A stretch of 64,000 bases of DNA from Paraburkholderia lacunae (GCF_003353175.1 NZ_QHKS01000023.1:58253-122252), one strand, 5' to 3'. Numbered from the stretch's first letter, positions 34,974-43,853 are shown. Notes: a model not told the origin generated them from the letters alone. Made by a program: numbers and translations.

Positions 34974-35310
34974 AGGCGAGGCGCGCCGCGTGTGCCATCC
35001 GCCTCCACCTGGCCGCTAGCTGCGGCGCTTGCGAGAGGTGCGTGCAGGTGTCGCAGACCGCTCTCACACCCTACCCGCAGCAGCGTTGTCACGATCGCGT
35101 AAAATAAGCGCCTTTCGTCGGGGGCGCCTAGCTGGGGACGCCTGGCCCGGCAGGGCTGGTCGGCATGTACACAGTCCCCCCCCGTGGCGCCCGTCAAGGC
35201 GGTGCGCCGCCCAGGGCGCTCCCCGACGTTTAGCCGAGTCCGTTGCCCGGTCCCGATACCGGGTTGTTACCTGTCACACATCTGTCATTCACGTCGAGCA
35301 GCGTTCACCT
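34974..35310. other. 337-bp intergenic region before dcd
   Basis: The region is GC-rich with short inverted repeats (for example cccggtcccgataccggg near 35248-35265). TAAAAT near 35101 may be a -10 element. No coding sequence, RNA gene or T-tailed terminator was recognised. Confidence 0.45.
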
Positions 35311-35880
35311 ATGACCATCAAATCCGACAAGTGGATCCGGCGCATGGCCGAGTCGCACAAGATGATCGAGCCGTTCGTGCCCGATCAGATCCGCGTCTCC
35401 GAAGACGGCCGGAAGATCGTCAGCTACGGCACCTCGAGCTACGGCTACGACATTCGCTGCGCCGACGAATTCAAGATCTTCACCAACATCAACTCGACCA
35501 TCGTCGATCCGAAGAACTTCGACGAGAAGTCGTTTGTCGATTTCAAGGGCGACGTCTGCATCATCCCGCCGAATTCGTTCGCGCTGGCCCGCACGGTCGA
35601 GTATTTCCGCATTCCACGCAGCGTCCTGACCGTGTGTCTGGGCAAATCCACGTATGCGCGTTGCGGAATCATCGTCAACGTGACGCCGTTCGAACCGGAA
35701 TGGGAAGGGCACGTTACGCTCGAATTCTCAAATACGACACCTTTGCCTGCGAAAATCTACGCGAACGAAGGCGTCGCGCAGGTGCTGTTTTTCGAAAGCG
35801 ACGAGATTTGTGAGACGTCGTACGCGGATCGCGGCGGCAAATATCAAGGTCAGCACGGCGTCACGTTGCCTAAAACGTGA
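35311..35880 (+). CDS. dcd: dCTP deaminase
   Basis: Dcd deaminates dCTP to dUTP for thymidylate synthesis. The 189-residue protein starts MTIKSDKWIRRMAE and has GTSSYGYDIRC, FALARTVEYFRIPR, the substrate-binding CLGKSTYARCGIIVNVTPFEPEWEG block with the catalytic glutamate, and the C-terminal GGKYQGQHGVTLPKT tail. A longer in-frame upstream reading lacks homology. A hairpin with a T-rich tail follows, directly before the decarboxylase gene. Confidence 0.98.
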   Translation: MTIKSDKWIRRMAESHKMIEPFVPDQIRVSEDGRKIVSYGTSSYGYDIRCADEFKIFTNINSTIVDPKNFDEKSFVDFKGDVCIIPPNSFALARTVEYFRIPRSVLTVCLGKSTYARCGIIVNVTPFEPEWEGHVTLEFSNTTPLPAKIYANEGVAQVLFFESDEICETSYADRGGKYQGQHGVTLPKT

Positions 35881-35915
35881 CGTCGGCAGCGCACTGACCC
35901 ACCAGCTATTCGGGT

Positions 35916-35954
35916 GACCGCTGCACTTTACAAAGCGCAGCGGTCGTTCTTTTT
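35916..35954 (+). terminator. Terminator-like hairpin abutting the decarboxylase ribosome binding site
   Basis: GACCGCTGC (35916-35924) pairs with GCAGCGGTC (35937-35945), followed by GTTCTTTTT. The next bases are GGAGAA, the Shine-Dalgarno of the decarboxylase gene. It either ends dcd transcription or, on read-through, acts as an attenuator for the next gene. Confidence 0.8.
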
Positions 35955-35966
35955 GGAGAATCGCCC

Positions 35967-38252
35967 ATGAAGTTTCGTTTTCCCGTCGTCATCATCGACG
36001 AAGATTTCCGCTCCGAGAACATCTCGGGTTCCGGCATCCGGGCCTTGGCCGAAGCAATCGAGAAAGAAGGCGCGGAAGTGCTCGGGTTGACGAGCTATGG
36101 CGATCTGACTTCGTTCGCGCAGCAATCGAGCCGCGCGTCGTGCTTCATCCTGTCGATCGACGACGACGAACTGCTGCCGTACGTCGATAACGTCGTGGTG
36201 GAAGGCGAAACGCCGGAACTGGCCGCCGCTATCGTCGCGCTGCGCGCGTTCGTGACCGAAGTACGCCGCCGCAACGCGGATATTCCGATCTTCCTGTACG
36301 GCGAAACGCGCACCTCGCGCCACCTGCCGAACGACATCCTGCGCGAACTGCACGGCTTCATTCACATGTTCGAGGACACGCCGGAGTTCGTCGCGCGCCA
36401 TATCATCCGCGAGACCAAGGTGTATCTGGATTCGCTCGCGCCGCCATTCTTCAAGGAACTGGTGCAGTACGCGGACGAGGGCTCGTACTCATGGCACTGC
36501 CCGGGGCACTCGGGCGGCGTCGCGTTCCTGAAGAGTCCGCTCGGCCAGATGTTCCATCAGTTCTTCGGCGAGAACATGCTGCGCGCCGATGTCTGCAACG
36601 CCGTCGACGAACTCGGCCAGCTGCTCGATCACACGGGGCCGGTCGCCGCGTCCGAGCGCAACGCCGCGCGCATCTTCAGTGCCGATCACGTGTTCTTCGT
36701 CACCAACGGCACGTCGACCTCGAACAAGATCGTCTGGCACGGCACGGTTGCGCCGGGCGACATCGTGCTGGTGGACCGCAACTGCCACAAGTCGATCCTG
36801 CACGCGATCACGATGACCGGCGCGATTCCGGTGTTCCTCACGCCGACGCGCAACAACTTCGGCATCATCGGCCCGATTCCGCGCAGCGAATTCGAGCCGG
36901 AAAACATCCGCAAGAAGATCGAGGCGAATCCGTTCGCGCGCGAGGCGCTGGCGAAGAACCCGAATCTGAAGCCGCGCATTCTGACGATCACGCAGAGCAC
37001 CTACGACGGCGTGATCTACAACGTCGAGATGATCAAGGACATGCTCGGCGATCTGCTCGACACGCTGCACTTCGACGAAGCGTGGCTGCCGCACGCCGAG
37101 TTCCACGAGTTCTACCAGGACATGCACGCGATCGGCGCGGGCCGCCCGCGCATCGGCGCGATGGTGTTCGCCACGCACTCCACGCACAAGCTGCTGGCCG
37201 GCATTTCGCAGGCGTCACAGATCGTCGTGCAGGACTCGAAGAACAGCCGCTTCGACAAGCACCGCTTCAACGAAGCGTATCTGATGCACACGTCGACGAG
37301 CCCGCAGTACGCGATCATCGCGTCGTGCGACGTGGCCGCGGCGATGATGGAAGCGCCGGGCGGCACCGCTTTGGTCGAAGAGTCGATTGCCGAAGCGCTC
37401 GACTTCCGCCGCGCGATGAGCAAGGTCGACGCCGAATACGGCGACGACTGGTTCTTCAAGGTGTGGGGTCCCGACCAGTTCGCCGAAGAAGGCATCGGTT
37501 CACGCGAAGACTGGATGCTGCGCCCGAACGATGCGTGGCACGGTTTCGGCCCGCTCGCCGAAGGCTTCAACATGCTCGACCCGATCAAGGCGACCATCGT
37601 CACCCCGGGTCTGGATATGGACGGCGGTTTCGGCGAGTCGGGCATTCCGGCCGCGATCGTCACGAAGTATCTGGCCGAGCACGGCATCATCGTCGAGAAG
37701 ACCGGCTTGTACTCGTTCTTCATCATGTTCACGATCGGCATCACCAAGGGCCGCTGGAACTCGATGGTCACCGAGCTGCAGCAGTTCAAGGACGACTACG
37801 ACAATAACCTGCCGCTGTGGCGCGTGCTGCCCGAGTTCGTCTCGCATCATCCGACGTACGAGCGTGTCGGCCTGCGGGATCTGTGCGAGCAGATCCACAG
37901 CGTCTATCGCGCGAACGACATTGCGCGTTTGACGACCGAGATGTACCTGTCGAGCATGGAACCGGCGATGAAGCCGTCCGACGCGTTCGCCAAGCTCGCC
38001 CATCGCGAGATCGACCGGGTACCGATCGACGAACTCGAAGGCCGCGTGACGTCGATTCTGTTGACGCCGTATCCGCCGGGCATTCCGCTCCTGATTCCGG
38101 GCGAGCGCTTCAACCGGACCATCGTCAACTATCTGCGTTTTGCGCGCGAATTCAACGAGCGTTTCCCGGGGTTCCACACGGACATCCACGGGCTTGTCGG
38201 CGAAACGATCAACGGGCGCATCGAATACTTCGTCGATTGCGTGCGCGCCTGA
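35967..38252 (+). CDS. Orn/Lys/Arg decarboxylase (fold-type I PLP, AdiA-like)
   Basis: This 761-residue enzyme converts a basic amino acid to a polyamine precursor (arginine to agmatine, lysine to cadaverine or ornithine to putrescine). It has an N-terminal response-regulator-like wing domain (residues about 1-130), then the PLP core with WHCPGHSGGVAFLKSP, FVTNGTSTSNKIVWHG and the Schiff-base lysine in FATHSTHKLLAGIS (about Lys408), and a C-terminal domain with LLTPYPPGIPLLIPGERF. Length is closest to AdiA (about 756), but substrate specificity cannot be read reliably. The agmatinase-like gene at 57983 would fit an arginine route, although it is distant. Confidence 0.9.
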   Translation: MKFRFPVVIIDEDFRSENISGSGIRALAEAIEKEGAEVLGLTSYGDLTSFAQQSSRASCFILSIDDDELLPYVDNVVVEGETPELAAAIVALRAFVTEVRRRNADIPIFLYGETRTSRHLPNDILRELHGFIHMFEDTPEFVARHIIRETKVYLDSLAPPFFKELVQYADEGSYSWHCPGHSGGVAFLKSPLGQMFHQFFGENMLRADVCNAVDELGQLLDHTGPVAASERNAARIFSADHVFFVTNGTSTSNKIVWHGTVAPGDIVLVDRNCHKSILHAITMTGAIPVFLTPTRNNFGIIGPIPRSEFEPENIRKKIEANPFAREALAKNPNLKPRILTITQSTYDGVIYNVEMIKDMLGDLLDTLHFDEAWLPHAEFHEFYQDMHAIGAGRPRIGAMVFATHSTHKLLAGISQASQIVVQDSKNSRFDKHRFNEAYLMHTSTSPQYAIIASCDVAAAMMEAPGGTALVEESIAEALDFRRAMSKVDAEYGDDWFFKVWGPDQFAEEGIGSREDWMLRPNDAWHGFGPLAEGFNMLDPIKATIVTPGLDMDGGFGESGIPAAIVTKYLAEHGIIVEKTGLYSFFIMFTIGITKGRWNSMVTELQQFKDDYDNNLPLWRVLPEFVSHHPTYERVGLRDLCEQIHSVYRANDIARLTTEMYLSSMEPAMKPSDAFAKLAHREIDRVPIDELEGRVTSILLTPYPPGIPLLIPGERFNRTIVNYLRFAREFNERFPGFHTDIHGLVGETINGRIEYFVDCVRA

Positions 38253-38254
38253 CG

Positions 38255-39022
38255 ATGCGGATAGTGAAGGCCCTGCCAGGTGCCGACCGCTGGCGGCGCG
38301 CGCGCTGTGCGCTGGCGTTGACGTCGGCGGCGGTGTTGGGCGCTGCGTTTGGCGCGGTGCCCGGCGCGGTGCTCGGTTTAGCGCCCTCGGCGGCGCATGC
38401 CGAAGTCGCCGCTGCCGATCCGATCGACGCGGCGATGCGCACGTGTCTTGCGCGCAGCGACATGTCGTCGACGGCGGGGCAGGTGCAGTGCATGGACAAC
38501 GCGCGGATCGGCTGGAAGTCCGCGTTGGACAATGCGTGGCAGCAGCTTCAGCCGAAGTTGCCGCCTGCGCAGCGCAAGCAGTGGGAAAAGAGCCAGGCGA
38601 GCTGGCAGGCTTCGCGCGACGCCGAGAAGCAGTTGCTGGCCGACGTGTTCGCGACGACGCACGGCACGATGTATGTGCTCGCCGAAGCCGATATGCAGTT
38701 GCAACCGGTGCGCGACCGGGCGCTGGCGCTGCGCAGCGCTGCGGCGAGGATCAGCGCCGGCGGCGATCCGCCGCGCCGTCCGCGCGCCTGTACCGCGGAT
38801 GCGCATTGCGAACACGCGATGTTCGATCTGAACCGTTACTACCGCCGCCTGCAAGCGAAGATGCCGGCGCGCGCGCGGCCGACCCTGGTGCGCGCGCAGA
38901 ACGCGTGGACGGCGTATCTCAATGCCGCCACGCCGCTGGTCGACGAGCGTGGCCGCATCGACATCATTGGCGCGCGGGTTGCGACGCTCAAGCGTTTGTC
39001 GGAGACGGTCGGCAACGATTAG
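38255..39022 (+). CDS. LprI-like (DUF1311) secreted protein with two related halves
   Basis: The 255-residue protein begins with a signal peptide (cleavage near AAHAEVAA). Residues about 55-130 form a DUF1311/LprI-type domain (CLARSDMSSTAGQVQCM, ALDNAWQQLQPKLPPAQRKQW, SQASWQASRDAE). A second region at 175-250 repeats the pattern (CTADAHCEHAMFDLNRYYRRLQAKMPARARPTL, AQNAWTAYLNAA). Family members include lysozyme inhibitors, but function here is unproven. It starts 2 bp after the decarboxylase stop, so the two are probably co-transcribed. Confidence 0.8.
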   Translation: MRIVKALPGADRWRRARCALALTSAAVLGAAFGAVPGAVLGLAPSAAHAEVAAADPIDAAMRTCLARSDMSSTAGQVQCMDNARIGWKSALDNAWQQLQPKLPPAQRKQWEKSQASWQASRDAEKQLLADVFATTHGTMYVLAEADMQLQPVRDRALALRSAAARISAGGDPPRRPRACTADAHCEHAMFDLNRYYRRLQAKMPARARPTLVRAQNAWTAYLNAATPLVDERGRIDIIGARVATLKRLSETVGND

Positions 39023-39043
39023 GGGCGGGTCAAACCCCTCACC

Positions 39044-40960
39044 TCAATCCCGTGCGGAAGAAGCCGCCCCATGGCTTAACCAGTCCAGCACAGCCGAAGC
39101 ATCGTCATCGGCCCCCTGGCGCGCCTTGGCGACTGTTTCAGCCACGTCCGCGCTAGGTACGGCGCGCCGGATCGCCACGCCAACGGCAAGAATATCGATC
39201 ATGACGAGATGCAAAATCCGCGAAATCATCGACAACTGCGACTCGCGAATCTCGATGTGATCGGTCTCCAACGCGACGGTGGCCCGCTTGGCCAGAGGCG
39301 TATTGCTGGACGTAATGGCAATGACTTTGGCTCCAGCCTGCATGGCGACATCCAGAACGCGCAGCAGCTCAGGCGCACGTCCCGACTTCGACACAGCCAC
39401 AATCACGTCGCCTTTGCCGAGCAGAGCAGCGGACGCCGCCTGCATATACAGGTCGCCATAGGCAATGGTCGGAATGCCGAACCGGAAAAACTTGTAGTGC
39501 GCATCCTGCGCGACGATGTTCGAATTGCCGAGCCCATAGAACTCGATGCGCCGCGCGCCGTTCAGCAGATCGATCGCGCGCTCGACATGCTCGAAATTCA
39601 GATGCTCACGCAACTGCAAAATCGCCGACACAGTGTTGTCCAGCACCTTCGCGCCGAAGTCCGTCGCGGTATCGCCCAGGTGCACCTGGCTATGACTGAC
39701 CGGAATCGTGCCGGTCAAACCCGTCGCCAGCTTCAGCTTGAAATCCGATAACCCCTGGCAGCCCAGCGAGCGGCAAAAGCGGATCACCGTCGGCTGACTC
39801 ACGTCGGCCTTGCGCGCGATATCGACAATCGGATCGTTGATGATCGAGCGCGGATGATTCAACGCGAGTTCGGCCACGCGGCGCTCGGCCGGCGTCAACG
39901 CATCGCGCATCTGGCGAATCCGTTCGAACACGGCCGACGAGCTGCCGCCCGCGCGGTTCGACAGCTGCTCCGCGAGAATCGCGGAGACGCCGAGAAATGC
40001 CGGGTACTCGGCGGTAATCACGTAGGTCGGCACGTTCTGCAGATACGCCTCGAAGCGGCCCTTCGCTTCAAAGCGCTTGCGGAACGACGAACGTGCGAAG
40101 AATTCGCCGAGCCGCGGCACCACGCCGCCGCCGATGTAGATCCCGCCCAGCGCGCCGAGCGTCACCGCGATATTGCCGGCGAAGGTGCCGAGAATCCCGC
40201 AGAACACATCGACCGATTCCGCCGCTAGCGGTTCGCCCGCCAGCGCGCGCTTGACGATCTCTCCCGTGTCGACGTTCGCGGCCACGCGCTTCTTGTCGCG
40301 GCCCGCCAGCGCACGGTAGATCACTTCGATGCCGGGGCCCGCGGCCACGCGTTCGAACGACACGTGCGACCACTTCTTGCGCGCGTAGTGCAGCACGATG
40401 TCTTCGCGCTCGTCGGCCGGTGCGAACGTGGCGTGGCCGCCTTCACTGCCGAGCGCGATCCAGCGGTCGTCGGCGGGAATCAGGCCGGAGACGCCCATGC
40501 CGGTGCCCGGGCCGAGCAAACCGATCACGCTGTTCGGACGGCGCGCGCCGCTGCCTACCTGCACGCGTTGCGTGTCGGTGAGTCCCGGCAGCGCCATCGC
40601 CAGCGCCGTAAAGTCGTTCACGACCAGCAGCGTGTCGAAGCCGAGCGCGCGGCGCGTCGCTTCGATCGAAAAGCTCCAGTCGTGGTTCGTCATGCTCACC
40701 TGATCGCCGTCGACCGGGTTCGCAATCGCAATCGCCGCATGATTCACGCGGCCGATCTTCGTATCCTTCAGGTACTTCTTGATGACTTCGGCGACGCCCG
40801 GATAGTCCTTGCACGGATAGACCTGCACGGACGTGATCTCGCCCGGGCCCGTCTCGAGCGCGAAACGCGCATTGGTGCCGCCGATGTCGGCCAGTAGCCT
40901 TGGTCCATCGGCGTGCTGGCCCGCGCCCGGAACAGCCTTAGTTTGCACACCAGTAGACAT
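39044..40960 (-). CDS. glk: Bifunctional glucokinase / RpiR(HexR)-type regulator
   Basis: The 638-residue fusion begins with a glucokinase domain (residues about 18-335: LLADIGGTNARFALE, VNDFTALAMALPGL, GLLGPGTGMGVSGL, GSEGGHATFAP). A RpiR-type helix-turn-helix follows (about 345-420: LTPAERRVAELALNHP, ADVSQPTVIRFCRSLG), then a SIS sugar-phosphate-binding domain (about 465-600: RIEFYGLGNSNIVAQDA, VIVAVSKSGRAPELLRVL). It should phosphorylate glucose and regulate central sugar genes in response to a sugar phosphate (KDPG for HexR). It overlaps pgl by 23 bp, giving a zwf-pgl-glk order. The palindrome upstream of zwf is its likely target. Confidence 0.95.
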   Translation of the reverse strand: MSTGVQTKAVPGAGQHADGPRLLADIGGTNARFALETGPGEITSVQVYPCKDYPGVAEVIKKYLKDTKIGRVNHAAIAIANPVDGDQVSMTNHDWSFSIEATRRALGFDTLLVVNDFTALAMALPGLTDTQRVQVGSGARRPNSVIGLLGPGTGMGVSGLIPADDRWIALGSEGGHATFAPADEREDIVLHYARKKWSHVSFERVAAGPGIEVIYRALAGRDKKRVAANVDTGEIVKRALAGEPLAAESVDVFCGILGTFAGNIAVTLGALGGIYIGGGVVPRLGEFFARSSFRKRFEAKGRFEAYLQNVPTYVITAEYPAFLGVSAILAEQLSNRAGGSSSAVFERIRQMRDALTPAERRVAELALNHPRSIINDPIVDIARKADVSQPTVIRFCRSLGCQGLSDFKLKLATGLTGTIPVSHSQVHLGDTATDFGAKVLDNTVSAILQLREHLNFEHVERAIDLLNGARRIEFYGLGNSNIVAQDAHYKFFRFGIPTIAYGDLYMQAASAALLGKGDVIVAVSKSGRAPELLRVLDVAMQAGAKVIAITSSNTPLAKRATVALETDHIEIRESQLSMISRILHLVMIDILAVGVAIRRAVPSADVAETVAKARQGADDDASAVLDWLSHGAASSARD

Positions 40961-41657
40961 CGAGTCTCACTCCCTTGTCGTTTGCCAACTTCGAGATGGC
41001 ATTTTTTTGTGGCGCAGCGGCGGCGGCATTCAGCACGTCCAGCTTGCGCGGTCCGGCGATCAGCAGATACAGGTGCTGCACTTCTTTCAATGCGGATAAC
41101 GACCAGCTCACGCGCGCATGCGGCGCGGCGCCGGGATGCACGGCAACGAAGCGTTCGGTGGTGGCGATCGCGTGATCCCATTCGGGCGCATCCGCGAAAA
41201 TCGACGCGGTGTGGCCGTCTTCGCCCATGCCGAGAATCGCGACGTCCGGTGCGGCGCTCAAGCGCGGGTCGGCGTTCAGCGCGGCGATGTGCGCATTCAG
41301 ATCTTGCGCGATGTCGACGAGCGGCCAGAAAGCGGCGTGCTTCGCGGCGTTCTGCAACAGCGTGTCGCGCACGAGTTGCGCATTGCTCGCGCTGTCCGTT
41401 TCCGGCACCCAGCGGTCGTCGACCAGCGTCACGGCAATGCGCGCCCAGTCGAAGGGTTGCGTGGACAACGTCTGCAGGAACGGCCGCGGACTGGTGCCGC
41501 CGGACACTGCAAGCGTCGCGGGGCGCGCGCTAGCGGGCGTGCCGGTTGCGGCCGCGGCCGCCTGCGCGGCGAGCGACGCATGTAACGCGTCGCCAACCGC
41601 CTTCGCCAACGCGTCGGATTGGGCGCGTTGATCGTCGAAAGCGTGAAGCTCGATCAC
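40938..41657 (-). CDS. pgl: 6-phosphogluconolactonase
   Basis: Pgl hydrolyses 6-phosphogluconolactone, the product of Zwf. The GTG start at 41657 follows a strong GGAGGAG and gives MIELHAFDDQ. Longer in-frame readings upstream are unconserved. Motifs are LAVSGGTSPRPFLQTLS, VTLVDDRWVPETDSASN and ILGMGEDGHTASIFADA. At 239 residues the length is normal. The 3' end overlaps glk. Confidence 0.95.
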   Translation of the reverse strand: MIELHAFDDQRAQSDALAKAVGDALHASLAAQAAAAATGTPASARPATLAVSGGTSPRPFLQTLSTQPFDWARIAVTLVDDRWVPETDSASNAQLVRDTLLQNAAKHAAFWPLVDIAQDLNAHIAALNADPRLSAAPDVAILGMGEDGHTASIFADAPEWDHAIATTERFVAVHPGAAPHARVSWSLSALKEVQHLYLLIAGPRKLDVLNAAAAAPQKNAISKLANDKGVRLDVYWCAN

Positions 41658-41836
41658 TTCTCCTCCGTGCTGCTTTCTTGTTAGATCTGCGGAATGTGCG
41701 GTGCTGCTCCCGCGACGGCGCCTGCAAGGTGGATGACTCGCAGGCGCCCTCGAGATACCGGCGCCATTCCGTTCGTTCGTCGGTAGGTCGTACGGGCGAT
41801 GCGCCGTGTTCGGTCGACACGGCACGCCGCCGTGCT

Positions 41837-43300
41837 TCAATTCTCTTCTTCGAGCCAGCAGGTGCCGTGCTGCGCCAGCATCGCGCTCGCAGCCGCCGGT
41901 CCCCACGTGCCTGCCGCATACGGTTTGGGCGGCTTGTGCGAGGCCGCCCATTCGTTGAGGATCGGTTCGACCCAGCGCCATGCGGCTTCCTGCTCGTCGC
42001 GCCGCACAAACAGCGCGAGGCGCCCGTTGATCACGTCGAGCAACAGACGCTGATACGCTTCCATCTGCCCTTCGCGGAAGAACCGGTCGAAGGCGAGGTC
42101 GAGGTGGACGCTGGCGAGATTCATGCCTTCGCCAGGCTGCTTGGCGAGGCAGTAGAGGCGAATAGTTTCGTTCGGCTGCAAGCGGATCACGAGACGATTG
42201 GCGCCGGCGCGCAAGGCCGACGCGCCCAGCGCCGAATGCGGCACCGCACGAAAATTCACCACGATCTCGGCGACGCGATCCGCGAGCCGTTTGCCGGTGC
42301 GCAGGAAGAACGGCACGCCGGCCCAGCGCCAGTTTTCGATCTCGACTTTCAAGGCAACGAAGGTTTCAGTCGTGCTGTCCGGCTTCACGCCCGGCTCGGT
42401 CGCGTAAGCCGGCACCGAGGTGCCGCGGATCACGCCCGCATGGTACTGGCCGCGCACCGCGACCTTGCCGATCTCGTCCGGATCGATCGGCTTCAACGCG
42501 CGCAGCACGCGCAGCTTTTCGTCGCGCACCGAATCGGAGTCCATCGAGTGGGGCGGTTCCATCGCGACGATCGAAAGCAGTTGCAGCAAATGGTTCTGCA
42601 CCATGTCGCGCAAGGCGCCGGTGTTGTCGTAGAAGTCGCCGCGCGCTTCGACGCCGAGTTCTTCGGCGATCGTGATCTGGATGCTTTCGACCCATTCGCG
42701 GCGCCACAGCGGTTCGAACAGCGCATTGCCGAAGCGCAGCGCAAGCAGGTTCTGCACCGGTTCTTTACCGAGATAGTGGTCGATCCGGTAGATCTGCTCT
42801 TCAGCGAAGATTTCGCCGACCGCGTCGTTGATCGCGTTGGACGACTTCAGGTCGTAGCCGAGCGGCTTTTCGAGCACGATGCGCGCATTCTCGTTCAGCC
42901 CCACCGAAGCGAGCGCGTGACAGATCGGCACGAACAGCGACGGACCGGTTGCCAGATAGAACACGCGAATGCCGGGCAAGTCCTTGATGGCGTCGCGCAG
43001 CAGCACGAAGTCTTCCGGGTTGCCCAGATCGATCTTCGCGAACTCGATGCGCTGCAAAAAGCTCGCCCACGCGGCCTCATCCACACCGTTCTTCGACACG
43101 TGCGGCTTGACGTGCTCATTGACCCATTCGAGGTACCCGGCGCGATCGGACACATGCCGCGCCACCGCGACAATCTTGCCGCTGGCAGCCAGCATGCCGC
43201 CCGCACGGTGTGCTTCAAACAGAGCGGGGAGGATCTTGCGCATCGACAGATCGCCGGTTCCGCCGAAGAGAACGAAGGTGAAACTTGAGTCGGTTTGCAT
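41837..43300 (-). CDS. zwf: Glucose-6-phosphate 1-dehydrogenase
   Basis: Zwf oxidises glucose 6-phosphate with NADP and opens the Entner-Doudoroff and pentose phosphate routes. The start MQTDSSFTFVLFGGTGDLSMRKILPALF includes the dinucleotide-binding GxxGDL motif. The active-site RIDHYLGKEPVQNL lies near residues 170-185 and RPRMEI-type C-terminal elements follow. Length 487 is standard. It is the first gene of the leftward zwf-pgl-glk unit, preceded by a promoter overlapping a HexR-type operator. Confidence 0.98.
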   Translation of the reverse strand: MQTDSSFTFVLFGGTGDLSMRKILPALFEAHRAGGMLAASGKIVAVARHVSDRAGYLEWVNEHVKPHVSKNGVDEAAWASFLQRIEFAKIDLGNPEDFVLLRDAIKDLPGIRVFYLATGPSLFVPICHALASVGLNENARIVLEKPLGYDLKSSNAINDAVGEIFAEEQIYRIDHYLGKEPVQNLLALRFGNALFEPLWRREWVESIQITIAEELGVEARGDFYDNTGALRDMVQNHLLQLLSIVAMEPPHSMDSDSVRDEKLRVLRALKPIDPDEIGKVAVRGQYHAGVIRGTSVPAYATEPGVKPDSTTETFVALKVEIENWRWAGVPFFLRTGKRLADRVAEIVVNFRAVPHSALGASALRAGANRLVIRLQPNETIRLYCLAKQPGEGMNLASVHLDLAFDRFFREGQMEAYQRLLLDVINGRLALFVRRDEQEAAWRWVEPILNEWAASHKPPKPYAAGTWGPAAASAMLAQHGTCWLEEEN

Positions 43301-43370
43301 GAGTCTCCGTCGATGTCCTGGGGCCGCCGTGGTGACCGGAAAGGGCGACCGTAGTCCGATAAAATATTTT

Positions 43371-43399
43371 TTGACACTGAATTGTAGTTTAACTACAAT
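43371..43399 (+). promoter_or_regulatory. Sigma-70 promoter toward the sugar ABC operon
   Basis: TTGACA (43371-43376), a 17-bp spacer and TACAAT (43394-43399) make a near-consensus rightward promoter. The -10 box is the right half of the palindromic operator. Confidence 0.8.
43381..43399. promoter_or_regulatory. HexR-type palindromic operator
   Basis: ATTGTAGTTTAACTACAAT is a perfect inverted repeat around one central base. Its core TGTAGTTTAACTACA fits the HexR consensus TGTARTWWWWYTACA described for other proteobacteria. The regulator is presumably the RpiR-type half of the fused glucokinase encoded three genes away. Confidence 0.82.
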
Positions 43400-43408
43400 C
43401 CAAATCAA
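43381..43408 (-). promoter_or_regulatory. Sigma-70 promoter toward zwf-pgl-glk
   Basis: On the minus strand TTGATT (43408-43403), a 16-bp spacer and TACAAT (43386-43381) face the rightward promoter. The -10 box is the left half of the same palindrome, so the two promoters overlap completely. Confidence 0.7.
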
Positions 43409-43853
43409 GAGGTAGCGCTAATTCGATGAAAAAAGCGTGCGCTGTCAGGCAAGAGGCACGTTTTTCCGAATCGGCAGGCGTCCCCTGCATGTTAACGGAC
43501 ATCGCGTGTCGGCACGTGCCAGCATGCCCCGGCGGCCCTTACGGAAAGCCGGACGGCTAAATGGCTGGCAGAGCGGTTCCCAGGCGATTGGCCGGTTAGC
43601 GTGCGAGGCACCTCGAGTCTGGCCGCGCGCAACGCGGGCAGGCAAAAATCAAAAGAGGAGACAGTCAGTTGCATCCCGAACCACTCATCTCTTGAGCGTC
43701 CAGCGGCCGAACCCCGGTCCGCCGGCCCATGCCTCGCGCATGCGCCCGACCGTGCTCGATCGCCCAGTGTTTTGCCTGTTTGAACCAACCACAGCACCCT
43801 GGCGACATCAGGGGCCATTTGTTTTTTGTTCAGGTGTCTGGAGGAGATAAGCA

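Larger units (their letters stand above)
43301..43853. other. 553-bp intergenic region between zwf and the sugar importer
   Basis: The left end (43371-43408) holds the divergent promoters and palindromic operator. Rightward transcription from there would carry a leader of about 450 nt before the substrate-binding gene. I see no convincing protein gene or known RNA in that leader. A second promoter close to 43854 cannot be excluded. Confidence 0.6.

Noticed and set aside
35311..38252. dcd and the decarboxylase as one simple operon
   Set aside because: A terminator-like hairpin with T tract lies between them, so co-transcription cannot be assumed.
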